From Candidatus Magasanikiibacteriota bacterium (lineage in GTDB: Bacteria; Patescibacteriota; Patescibacteriia; Magasanikbacterales; 2-02-FULL-50-9b): a stretch of 25,403 nucleotides of DNA. A program made the position numbers and the translations under genes. The notes below the pieces were generated by a model, which was given only the letters and a program-made list of their open reading frames with translations, ran no database searches and was not told the DNA's origin. The stretch lies in contig JAPLWO010000054.1 of the NCBI GenBank assembly GCA_026396555.1, forward strand, positions 1-25,403. Direction: 5' to 3'. This document shows, one piece after another, positions 14,804 through 22,059 of the stretch (its first letter is position 1; the number at the start of each line of letters is the position of its first letter).

Positions 14804-17479
14804 ATGACCTCAAAAACAACCCATTCAAAAGCCGCTGATCGTCGTCTGATGATTATTGACGGAAATGCGATTATTCATCGTAGTTTTCACGCATTGCCAC
14901 CACTCGCAACAAAGGACGGGGTTTTGGTAAATGCAGTGTATGGGTTTATCACCACACTTTTTAAAGCGATCAAAGATTTGAAGCCAACGCATATTGCGGT
15001 GACGTTTGATATGGCGGGTCCGACGTTTCGCCATGATGAGTCTGCTGACTATAAAGCAAAGCGCGTTAAGCAGGCGCCGGAATTGTATGCGCAGATTCCA
15101 ATTACGAAAGAAGTTTTGGCGGCACTTGATATTAAAGTTTTTGAAAAACAAGGTTTTGAAGCCGATGATGTGATTGGTACAATTGCAACAATTGCGCGAC
15201 GAGAAAAACCTTCGGTTGAAACAACGATCGTGACTGGTGATTTGGATGCGTTGCAATTAATTAATGACACGACAAAAGTTTATACGATGCGACGCGGACT
15301 CAATGACACGATCATGTACGACGCAGCGGCGGTGCATGAGCGATTTGGATTTGGACCGGAACATGTTGTCGATTACAAAGCACTTCGTGGAGATACGTCG
15401 GATAATATTTCGGGCGTGCGCGGCATTGGAGAAAAAACAGGAATGGAGTTGGTGAAAAAATTCGGATCAATTGAAAAAATGTATGCAGCGCTCGAGAAGG
15501 GTGGAAAAATTGAAGGTGTGACTGATCGCATTCAAAAATTATTGATTGAGAAAAAAGCCGATGCAGTTCAAAGCAAACATTTGGCGACGATTGTGTGTGA
15601 CGTGCCGTTTGATTTTTCATTTGATGATTGTCGCTATACGCCGTCTGAACGCGATGTGGTGTTTCCGGTGTTTCAAAAATTAGGATTTATTTCTTTGTTG
15701 CAGCGCATGCCGATGTTGGAATCTGGTGCGACGTCGGTGGCAACGGCATCGAGCGAACCAGTCGCCGCGAAGAAAAAATCAGTGATGACGATTGCAAAAG
15801 ATATTTCGAAGACGCGAACATTGATTGAAAAACTTTCGAAAGAACAAAAAGTTGCGACGTTTTTTTTGAAACCACAACAGCAAGATTTATTTGGAGTTGC
15901 AGCGCCGGTTATTGGGTTTGCGTGGAACGGCGGACACACTGCGGCGATTGAAATTAATTCAGAGCAGCAGTGGGACGAAATTGGCCGTTTAATTTTGGAT
16001 AAAAAAGTTGCGATTATTGCGCACGATGTAAAACAATTGATGCATGAGCTGGCGGTCCACGGTATTGCAGTTGGCGGCGAAATTTTTGATGTGATGATTG
16101 CTGCATATTTATTGCAGGCTGGGACACGCGCGCATGATTTACCAAATTTGGTTATTACGATTTTAGGCGAAGACGTTCCTGTTTCTGAATGGGCGCATGG
16201 GGATCCAACGCGTGCGGGCCGTGGCGCGGAACGTGTGTGGCGGATTGCGGAAAAATTACAGGAAGAAATGCGCGAGAAAAAATTGGAAAAATTATTTGAT
16301 GAAATTGAAATGCCATTAGTCGGACCACTTACCCGCATGGAGCGATATGGAATTGAACTTGATCAAAAGTTTTTGAAGAAATTAGATGATCAATTGAGTG
16401 ATCGGCTTGAAAAAATTTCAAAGAAAATTTATAAAATGGCGGGGCGCGAATTTAATATTGCATCGCCACAACAAGTGTCGACAATTCTATTTGAAGATTT
16501 AAAAATTTCTTCAGCTGGTGTGAAGCGTGGAAAAACAGGGTTGTCGACAGCTGCGGGCGAGCTCGAAAAATTGCAGGGCACGAATGAAATTGTGGATTCG
16601 ATTTTAGAGCACCGCGAAATTTCAAAATTATTAAATACGTACGTACAAGCGCTGCCAAAATTAGTTGCCACAGATGGACGTGTGCACACAAGCTACAATC
16701 AAGCAGTCGCAGCGACGGGTCGCCTCTCTTCGTCAAATCCAAATTTACAAAATATTCCGGTGCGCACCGAATTAGGTCGTGATATTCGTCGTGCGTTTGT
16801 GGCGGCTGACGGATATAAATTATTGTCATGCGATTATTCGCAAATTGAATTACGTATCGTCGCGCATTTAGCGAATGATCAAAAGTTGACGCTCAGTGAA
16901 GTGACAAAAGAAATGCGATCTGCTGCGAAGGAGGTTAACTTTGGTGTTTTGTATGGAATGGGCGCGTGGGGTTTGGCAGAGCGAACGGGAATTTCAAATT
17001 ATGATGCGCGTGCGTTTATTGAAAAATATTTTGCAACATTTACTGGAGTCGCGGCGTACGTAGAAAGTATTAAAAAATTTGCGCGCGAGAATGGATATGT
17101 TGAAACGATTTTTGGTCGTCGTCGATATGTACCAGAAATGACATCAGGCGTTGGGCCAGTGCGTGCTGCGGGCGAACGCATGGCAGTGAACATGCCGATT
17201 CAAGGAACGCAAGCGGACATTGTTAAAAAAGCGATGATCGCAGTGGATGAATTTTTAGTGCGCGAATATGGTTTTGGATTTGCGATGACGGAAAAAGAAA
17301 AAAAATGTCCGGTGCGTGTGTTGTTGCAAGTTCATGATGAATTAATTTTTGAAGTAAAAGAAGATTTGGTGACGACGGTGGCCCCACAAATTATTGATAT
17401 CATGAGCGGTGTTGCACATTTGAAAGTGCCGCTCAAAGTTGATAGTGCGGTTGGGGAAAATTGGGGACAACTTGATTAA
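14804..17479 (+). CDS. polA: DNA polymerase I (891 aa) with a shortened fingers region
   Basis: Pol I fills gaps and removes RNA primers. Residues 1 to about 300 are the 5' nuclease (IDGNAIIHRSFHALP, FEADDVIGTIA, TGDLDALQL, RGDTSDNISGVRGIGEKT). About 325-480 is a 3'-5' exonuclease-like domain without the DxE catalytic residues, so proofreading is probably absent. The polymerase domain has TGRLSSSNPNLQNIP, motif A DYSQIELR (about 677), motif B RSAAKEVNFGVLYGMG and motif C QVHDELIFEV (about 842). Between motif A and B, LANDQKL runs straight into TLSEVTKEMR: the segment normally containing GxDIHxxTA, about 21 residues, is missing in frame. R754- and K758-equivalents (E. coli numbering) remain. 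The gene is bracketed by two copies of a structured element. Confidence 0.96.
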   Translation: MTSKTTHSKAADRRLMIIDGNAIIHRSFHALPPLATKDGVLVNAVYGFITTLFKAIKDLKPTHIAVTFDMAGPTFRHDESADYKAKRVKQAPELYAQIPITKEVLAALDIKVFEKQGFEADDVIGTIATIARREKPSVETTIVTGDLDALQLINDTTKVYTMRRGLNDTIMYDAAAVHERFGFGPEHVVDYKALRGDTSDNISGVRGIGEKTGMELVKKFGSIEKMYAALEKGGKIEGVTDRIQKLLIEKKADAVQSKHLATIVCDVPFDFSFDDCRYTPSERDVVFPVFQKLGFISLLQRMPMLESGATSVATASSEPVAAKKKSVMTIAKDISKTRTLIEKLSKEQKVATFFLKPQQQDLFGVAAPVIGFAWNGGHTAAIEINSEQQWDEIGRLILDKKVAIIAHDVKQLMHELAVHGIAVGGEIFDVMIAAYLLQAGTRAHDLPNLVITILGEDVPVSEWAHGDPTRAGRGAERVWRIAEKLQEEMREKKLEKLFDEIEMPLVGPLTRMERYGIELDQKFLKKLDDQLSDRLEKISKKIYKMAGREFNIASPQQVSTILFEDLKISSAGVKRGKTGLSTAAGELEKLQGTNEIVDSILEHREISKLLNTYVQALPKLVATDGRVHTSYNQAVAATGRLSSSNPNLQNIPVRTELGRDIRRAFVAADGYKLLSCDYSQIELRIVAHLANDQKLTLSEVTKEMRSAAKEVNFGVLYGMGAWGLAERTGISNYDARAFIEKYFATFTGVAAYVESIKKFARENGYVETIFGRRRYVPEMTSGVGPVRAAGERMAVNMPIQGTQADIVKKAMIAVDEFLVREYGFGFAMTEKEKKCPVRVLLQVHDELIFEVKEDLVTTVAPQIIDIMSGVAHLKVPLKVDSAVGENWGQLD

Positions 17480-17613
17480 GATCCTCACTTTTTGAGAGAC
17501 CAGAAGCCGTGCTAATTTGCACGGCTTCTTTGTTCCTCCGCGCATTCGCTAAGCGCAATATAAAATTGCGCGCGTATGCTTGTGCGCAGTCTCTCAAAAA
17601 GTGAGAATCTTAA
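17476..17613 (+). ncRNA. Structured three-way-junction element, copy B (after polA)
   Basis: The outer helix is TTAAGAT (17476-17482)/ATCTTAA (17607-17613), one mismatch, then 17 perfect pairs (17484-17500 with 17589-17605) ending in GAGAGAC/GTCTCTC. Hairpin P2 has 11 pairs (17502-17512 with 17519-17529, loop TAATTT). The linker TTGTTCCTC (17530-17538) is identical to copy A and in the same position. P3 includes GCGCAAT-ATAAA-ATTGCGC (17553-17571) and GCAT/ATGC (17542-17545 with 17576-17579), then TGCGCAGTCTCT (17583-17594). Relative to copy A, helices differ in sequence but keep pairing, for example C-G to T-A at the top of P3. The element overlaps the polA stop codon and has no T run, so it is not a plain terminator. 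Confidence 0.75.
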
Positions 17614-17640
17614 CCGACCTGCACTCATTTTTCTAGAAAT

Positions 17641-17690
17641 AAAAACGCCGTCCGGAGAATCGTGGTAGATTCAATCCGGACGGTGTGTAA
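17641..17690 (-). terminator. Terminator of the 213-aa orphan gene
   Basis: Read on the minus strand, CCGTCCGGA (17683-17675) pairs with TCCGGACGG (17656-17648), with an inner GAATC/GATTC helix, followed by CGTTTTT into an A/T-rich tail. Confidence 0.85.
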
Positions 17691-17707
17691 CCGAGAAGGC
17701 CGTTACC

Positions 17708-18349
17708 TCAGGCAGCCACTCTTTTCAGACGCGGGCCGACGTAGTAGTCCACGAGCCCATTGCCGCGCAGCAGGCCATGCAGCAACGCTGTGTTGCCGCG
17801 TGCAAATTGGACGGCAAGCTTCACTGCAATCGGTTTCAGTACACGCGCCGCTTCTGGCATGAGACTCATACCGCCAACATCGTCGCTGAACGCCTCGATA
17901 GTGATCTTCGTTGTTTCACCGAAGTTTGATCCGAGCTTGTGTTTCGTAATCTGATGTGCGACCTTGTTTCCGAGTTGCTTGAGCTTCTGCGCTTCATGCG
18001 TGCGAACGTCGCGATCAGTACCACGCAATTTATCCGCGATGCAGCTCATGTGCATCAGCTGGACTTCAACCCACCTTTTCAGTAGACTCTCTCGCAAATC
18101 AGGCAGCACCACAGCGCTCGTACGACTGTAGATATCGAGCATCACATCCATGTCACGAGCCGTGATCGCGAGTTCGAAGTCGGAGCTGTAGATCTCGGTT
18201 TCGAGAAAAACTGCGCAGACGCGTGCAAGGCGCGCGATCCACGTGAAATTCTGGTTCCGTAGTTCGATCGTGCCGTCCTGGAGAACTGTCACGTGATGTT
18301 TCACGTATTCACCCAAAGCGGCTTTGAATCTTTGCACTCTGCGGGTCAT
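17708..18349 (-). CDS. Hypothetical protein (213 aa) with perfect SD
   Basis: I do not recognise the family. ATG 18349 is preceded by AAGGAGG at ideal distance. The protein looks mainly alpha-helical and soluble, basic at both ends, with a central region (VEVQLMHMSCIADKLRGTDR, then a His- and Lys-rich stretch with KKQLGNK-like character near GNKVAHQITKHKLG) and a C-terminal segment with ARGNTALLHGLLRGNG. No signal peptide or membrane segment is seen. Codon use is G/C-richer than in polA and holA on either side. It has its own promoter (shared -35 region with holA), a leader of about 50 nt containing a GCTTC/GAAGC hairpin, and its own terminator: a complete single-gene cassette. Possibly acquired by transfer. 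Confidence 0.72.
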   Translation of the reverse strand: MTRRVQRFKAALGEYVKHHVTVLQDGTIELRNQNFTWIARLARVCAVFLETEIYSSDFELAITARDMDVMLDIYSRTSAVVLPDLRESLLKRWVEVQLMHMSCIADKLRGTDRDVRTHEAQKLKQLGNKVAHQITKHKLGSNFGETTKITIEAFSDDVGGMSLMPEAARVLKPIAVKLAVQFARGNTALLHGLLRGNGLVDYYVGPRLKRVAA

Positions 18350-18405
18350 TTTGTGCCTCCTTGTGGGAAGTTGACTGGCTTCGAATGTGAAGCTCAGATG
18401 CCGGT

Positions 18406-18456
18406 AACTTATCGAAAATACAGTTTTTTGTCAATCCCCGCCTCATGCGGTAAGAT
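18406..18456. promoter_or_regulatory. Back-to-back promoters sharing one -35 region (holA and orphan gene)
   Basis: TTGTCAA (18428-18434) again serves both strands. Plus: TTGTCA (18428-18433), 17 bases, TAAGAT (18451-18456) for holA. Minus: TTGACA (18434-18429), 17 bases, TAAGTT (18411-18406) for the orphan gene. Same design as at 11912-11962. Confidence 0.6.
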
Positions 18457-18465
18457 GTGCGCGAT

Positions 18466-19425
18466 ATGATCCTCTATCTGTACGGCGCTGATACGAAACG
18501 CTCGCGCGAACATCTCGATAAATTGATCGAGAAATTTTATCGTGAACGCGACCCCCAGAAGCTCAACGTTGTGCGTGTAGTTGTCGGTGGCGATGAAGAG
18601 ATGGATATTCGCAGCCAATTGCTCACAGCGCCATTTTTGGCTCCGAAACGCATGGTGGTGATCGAGCGGATGCTTGAATTGGGCGATGCCGAATTGTTGA
18701 CGTGGTTTGAAGGACGATTTTTGGACCATGAGCCTCCAGCAGATACGATTGTGGTTGTGTGGGAAGAAGAGCCGATTAAAAAATCAAAAACCACGAATGA
18801 AAAGTTGCACGCTCGATTGGTTGCGAGCAAATTCGCGCAGGAATTCGCGACGCTCGAAGGAAAAAAACGCGAGGAATTTATTGTGCGTGCGATTGATGAG
18901 CGCGGTGGAAAAATTACATCAGACGCAGCTGCAGAATTACATCGACGTATAGCAGATGATCACGAACTCATAAACGCGATTGATGTTTTAGTTTCTTATG
19001 CAGCGGGCGCAGCAATTACGCACGCGACGCTCGAGATTTTTTTACCGCCTGACATTGAGAATAAAATTTTTGATGCAATGGATTTGTTGGCCTCGAAAAA
19101 AAAAGCAGCAGCGATGAAACAACTTGCGAATGTGTGGTTCGCGGATAATGATCCCGTTTATATTTTTGCAATGTTGCATCGACAAGTTCGATTATTATTT
19201 CAGACGCGCGAGTTGTTAGAAGATAATGCTGGTGTGACAGATGTTGCGATTGCAAAACAACTTGGCATTCATCCGTTTGTTGCAAAAAAAATGTTGGGTC
19301 AAGCGCGTTTGTGGACGCGCAGCGAATTAGTTGCATGGTATGATCGGTTGATTGAGATTGATTATGCAATTAAACACGGCTCGAGCGACCCCCGTGTGCT
19401 GATTGACAAGTTTGTGGCTGCGTGA
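18466..19425 (+). CDS. holA: DNA polymerase III delta subunit (319 aa)
   Basis: HolA is the clamp-loader subunit that opens the beta clamp. The protein starts MILYLYGADTKRSREHLDKL, the usual opening strand and glycine loop; it then shows DIRSQLLTAPFLAPKRMVVIE, the family's FxxxRxVxI-type strand, a AAA+-like second domain without ATPase motifs, and a C-terminal helical collar with PVYIFAMLHRQVRLLFQ and HPFVAKKMLGQARLW. Length is normal. ATG 18466 is chosen over GTG 18457 because the predicted promoter would begin RNA near 18463, making this an almost leaderless mRNA. No SD. rpsT follows, as in many bacteria. Confidence 0.93.
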   Translation: MILYLYGADTKRSREHLDKLIEKFYRERDPQKLNVVRVVVGGDEEMDIRSQLLTAPFLAPKRMVVIERMLELGDAELLTWFEGRFLDHEPPADTIVVVWEEEPIKKSKTTNEKLHARLVASKFAQEFATLEGKKREEFIVRAIDERGGKITSDAAAELHRRIADDHELINAIDVLVSYAAGAAITHATLEIFLPPDIENKIFDAMDLLASKKKAAAMKQLANVWFADNDPVYIFAMLHRQVRLLFQTRELLEDNAGVTDVAIAKQLGIHPFVAKKMLGQARLWTRSELVAWYDRLIEIDYAIKHGSSDPRVLIDKFVAA

Positions 19426-19431
19426 TAAACT
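19403..19431 (+). promoter_or_regulatory. Promoter of rpsT inside the holA 3' end
   Basis: TTGACA (19403-19408), a 17-base spacer and TAAACT (19426-19431). It leaves a leader of about 37 nt that can form a small ATTAC/GTAAT hairpin. Confidence 0.65.
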
Positions 19432-19474
19432 CTCTTCACGCAAACTTTATTACACGCTCATGTAATCACCAGTT

Positions 19475-19735
19475 ATGCCAAATTTAGACCAAGCAAAAAA
19501 AGCACTTCGTAAAGCAAAAAAAGCGTTCATCCGTAACGAAGCAGTTCGTGAAGGTGTGCGTAAGTTGAAGAAGGCTGCACGTGTAGCAGTTGACGCAAAA
19601 GATAAAGTTGAAGCAACTTCGGCTGCTCGCAACTTACAAGTAGCGCTCGACAAGGCTGCAAAGCGTGGCATCATTCACAAAAATAAAGCAGCGCGTTTAA
19701 AATCGCGATTGGCTAAAAAGTTGAAAGCGATCTAA
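19475..19735 (+). CDS. rpsT: Ribosomal protein S20 (86 aa)
   Basis: A short, very Lys/Ala-rich helical protein with the S20 pattern: MPNLDQAKKALRKAKKAF, then RNEAVREGVRKLKKAA and the C-terminal AAKRGIIHKNKAARLKSRL, where S20 proteins carry the conserved (G)xIHKNxAxRxKSRL motif. S20 binds 16S rRNA early in small-subunit assembly. It has its own promoter within holA and a strong terminator, so it is transcribed separately as well. In other bacteria S20 represses its own translation; nothing here proves that. No SD precedes ATG 19475. Confidence 0.96.
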   Translation: MPNLDQAKKALRKAKKAFIRNEAVREGVRKLKKAARVAVDAKDKVEATSAARNLQVALDKAAKRGIIHKNKAARLKSRLAKKLKAI

Positions 19736-19742
19736 GTGTTTT

Positions 19743-19775
19743 AAAAAGTCCGGGGTTTTGCCCCGGACTTTTTTT
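19743..19775 (+). terminator. Rho-independent terminator of rpsT
   Basis: AAAGTCCGGGG (19745-19755) pairs with CCCCGGACTTT (19761-19771) over a 5-base loop, followed by a T run. Confidence 0.95.
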
Positions 19776-19776
19776 A

Positions 19777-19805
19777 TTGACAAGTTTTTTTTATTATATT
19801 AGTAT
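19777..19805 (+). promoter_or_regulatory. Promoter of the small membrane protein gene
   Basis: TTGACA (19777-19782), a 17-base spacer and TAGTAT (19800-19805), directly after the rpsT terminator. A leader of about 46 nt carries AGGAGG. Confidence 0.72.
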
Positions 19806-19857
19806 CCCATACAGTGCACTTTTACAATTAACATCAAACTGTTTTAGGAGGCACCTC

Positions 19858-20106
19858 ATGCCAAATTTGACTGCTATAAGTGTGGTAGCCGCAACCGTTG
19901 TTGTTTCCACGTTGATTCATCATACCAAGATCGGAAAAAAAATGTTTCTACCGACACTAGGGGTTTTGATCATTGGTTTTTTTATTTATGCGACAAGCTA
20001 CTACATCGCATATGCATTTTTTGGGGGTATTATCACCATGGTCTGTGTGTTGGCAGCCATTTGTGCAGTTGCTCTTCTGATCGCATTCATCTCTGTTGTG
20101 GCGTAG
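19858..20106 (+). CDS. Small membrane protein (82 aa), unknown function
   Basis: ATG 19858 is chosen because AGGAGG lies six bases upstream; the frame is open further upstream but only into the promoter. Three hydrophobic segments are visible (about 5-21, 30-50 and 54-80), separated by a short basic loop HHTKIGKK, so it is very likely an inner-membrane protein. No family is recognised and there are no catalytic-looking residues. It has its own promoter and its own terminator (20149-20186), making a stand-alone cassette of the same style as the other strong-SD genes in this window. Confidence 0.72.
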   Translation: MPNLTAISVVAATVVVSTLIHHTKIGKKMFLPTLGVLIIGFFIYATSYYIAYAFFGGIITMVCVLAAICAVALLIAFISVVA

Positions 20107-20148
20107 CGCTTTCAGGTTGATGGAAAAAAGATTGTGCTCGGTGTTACG

Positions 20149-20186
20149 TCGACGGATTGTCTAGAAGACTGTTCGTCGATTTTTTA
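20149..20186 (+). terminator. Terminator of the small membrane protein gene
   Basis: TCGACG (20149-20154) pairs with CGTCGA (20174-20179), with an inner GTCT/AGAC helix, followed by seven T. It touches the converging rmuC stop. Confidence 0.75.
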
Positions 20187-21266
20187 TTCTTCTATTAATA
20201 TTGCTGGCGTTTCTGCTAATTCCACTTGTGCGACTTTTTCAAATTTTGTATCGAACTTTTCTAAGCGTTTTCTCGAATCATCAAACGCACGACTTGCATT
20301 GGTTAAATGTTTTCCTACCAATAAATAATCGCCATTGAATCGTTCGAGGTCGCCTTTTAAGCGCGATAAATTTTGCATCATCTCACGCGCGCTTGATTCG
20401 ATTTGCATACCGCGGAGTCCGAGTAAAATAGTTTGCAAATAAACGTAGAAACTATTCGGCGAAACAGGAATTACATTTTTTGCATGCGCGTAGTGCACTA
20501 GATCATTTTCCTCAATTCCCTTCACGATTGTTTCGTAGTAAACATTTTCTGCAGGGATATACATGAGTGCCATGTTGAGCGTGCCCTCGTCCGGTAAAAT
20601 ATATTGTTTCGCAATTTTATCAATATGTTTTTTTACGTCGCTCACGAACATTTTTCGCAGCGCTTCTTTATCGTCGTCTGCCGCCGATAACATCTTCTGA
20701 AAATTTTCAAGTGGAAATTTTGAATCAACTGGCACCAACATGTTGTCGCGTAATTTCACTACTGCATCAACGACTTCTCCACTTTGAAATCGATGTTGCT
20801 CGGTGTAGTGATCTGGCGGCAAAATTTGCGACAATAAATTTCCTAAAAACAATTCACCAATTGTGCCGCGCAATTTCGGCGAACGTAAAATTTCTTGGAG
20901 TGAAGAAATATCTTTTCCAACATCGTAAATTCTTTTGTTCGCTTCTTGTAATTCCGAAAGTTTATTTGTGACGGCAGCGTACGCGCGTGCAGATGCGTCG
21001 AGTCGATCACCAATTGTTTGCTGTGATTGTTGCTGAACTTGCGTGCTTTCGCGCAACCGATCGTTCACCTGTTTTGTGACTGCATTCAGTTGTTGTAAAA
21101 CTGTTTGCGTCGTGTTCGTCAGCTGTCGTTCGAGCGCATCATTTTTCCCTGTATCTTGATTATTCTGGTGAAGTCTATATAGTAGTGCAAGCGCACCGAG
21201 TAATGCGATTGAAAGTGCGACGAGAATTATTAAAAGAATTGTTGTAGTCATAGCGGAGCGGCTCAT
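20184..21266 (-). CDS. rmuC: RmuC-family DNA recombination protein (360 aa)
   Basis: RmuC proteins carry a nuclease-like fold and are thought to limit DNA rearrangement at inverted repeats. One N-terminal membrane helix (about residues 8-30) is followed by a long coiled coil (about 40-125) and the conserved core: SPKLRGTIGELFLGNLLSQI, VVDAVVKLRDNMLVPVDSKF, where the PVDSKFPL motif is the family signature, then ALMYIPAENVYYE and SPNSFYVYLQTILLGLRG. M6 (ATG 21251) is an equally good start because it puts the membrane segment first. The gene converges on the small membrane protein gene. TrmB regulator 2 ends 45 bases upstream on the same strand. Confidence 0.93.
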   Translation of the reverse strand: MSRSAMTTTILLIILVALSIALLGALALLYRLHQNNQDTGKNDALERQLTNTTQTVLQQLNAVTKQVNDRLRESTQVQQQSQQTIGDRLDASARAYAAVTNKLSELQEANKRIYDVGKDISSLQEILRSPKLRGTIGELFLGNLLSQILPPDHYTEQHRFQSGEVVDAVVKLRDNMLVPVDSKFPLENFQKMLSAADDDKEALRKMFVSDVKKHIDKIAKQYILPDEGTLNMALMYIPAENVYYETIVKGIEENDLVHYAHAKNVIPVSPNSFYVYLQTILLGLRGMQIESSAREMMQNLSRLKGDLERFNGDYLLVGKHLTNASRAFDDSRKRLEKFDTKFEKVAQVELAETPAILIEE

Positions 21267-21311
21267 AGCAATATGGTCCGCTCGTTTTTGTTTTGCGTTG
21301 CTAAATTTTTA

Positions 21312-22049
21312 TTAGGCCTTAGTTCCCTTCCAAGCTAAATCGAATAAAGCTTGAATGGTGTCTGCGATTTCCTGGCTCTCAATGATTACAGTGATAATTT
21401 TTCCGTGAAGTGTCGATAATGCGACTTTATTTCCGTATACAAAGATGTCTCCACCAAAATTTTTGTGTGGATGAATGATTTTTACGGTCTCAACTTCCTT
21501 GCGAGGATCCATTTTAAGCGTTCCTGAGTGCAACGCACGTCCTTTTACCTTAAGGCGTGACATATGTTCACGAAGTGGTTTGAGGTCATCTGGTGTGAAT
21601 ACTTCAAAAACTGTGTCAGCATTATAAAATTCGCATGTGTCATTCGGCTTAGTTGCGATCACATCTTCGAGATAGGTCTGCAAACCTTCGATTCCTTCAA
21701 GAAGACGCACTGCTGGCTTTTCTCCGCGCTGCTTTAGTTTAAGCTCTCCCAGTGAATGTTCGATTTCGCGCAATGTTGTTTCGGCTTCAATAACCTTTCC
21801 CTTAACAAATGAAATGAGGCGTTCTGGATTCTCGGCAGCGTATAGCATCTTTTTGCCTTTAAGCACTGAGCTCATGAGACCGCGATTTGTGAGGGATTCA
21901 ATCGCAGTATATGTAGTCATGCGAGAAACACCTGCTTTTCGAGCGATATCTTGTACTGGCGCAGGGCCTAGTTCAAGAGAAAGAATATAAATAGTCGTTT
22001 CGCTATCGGTTAAGCCGAGGGATTTAAGGATTTTTTTCCATTGAGTCAT
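21312..22049 (-). CDS. TrmB-family transcriptional regulator 2 (245 aa)
   Basis: A paralogue of the regulator at 6841-7584, with the same start pattern (LKSLGLTDSETTIYILSLEL) and the same order of domains. Winged helix: IARKAGVSRMTTYTAIESL, then a wing near LKGKKMLYAAENP. A helical linker (about 80-105) leads to a C-terminal effector-like domain with KPAVRLLEGIEGLQTYLEDV and a final ITVIIESQEIADTIQALFDLAW. The ligand is unknown. It begins 10 bases after the LAGLIDADG-like gene and is almost certainly co-transcribed with it. An imperfect palindrome, GTCTAAT-G-ATTGGAC (22058-22072), lies at the junction. Confidence 0.85.
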   Translation of the reverse strand: MTQWKKILKSLGLTDSETTIYILSLELGPAPVQDIARKAGVSRMTTYTAIESLTNRGLMSSVLKGKKMLYAAENPERLISFVKGKVIEAETTLREIEHSLGELKLKQRGEKPAVRLLEGIEGLQTYLEDVIATKPNDTCEFYNADTVFEVFTPDDLKPLREHMSRLKVKGRALHSGTLKMDPRKEVETVKIIHPHKNFGGDIFVYGNKVALSTLHGKIITVIIESQEIADTIQALFDLAWKGTKA

Positions 22050-22059
22050 AAAATTTTGT

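Noticed and set aside
15312..16338. Several long minus-strand open frames inside polA
   Set aside because: They are antisense shadows of polA codons with unlikely Cys/Ser/Arg-rich composition and no SD or family similarity.
14628..17613. The two polA-flanking elements as ends or copies of a MITE or composite transposon carrying polA
   Set aside because: The terminal inverted repeats differ between copies while the interior is conserved, both copies are in the same orientation, no target duplication was noticed, and polA is a core gene.
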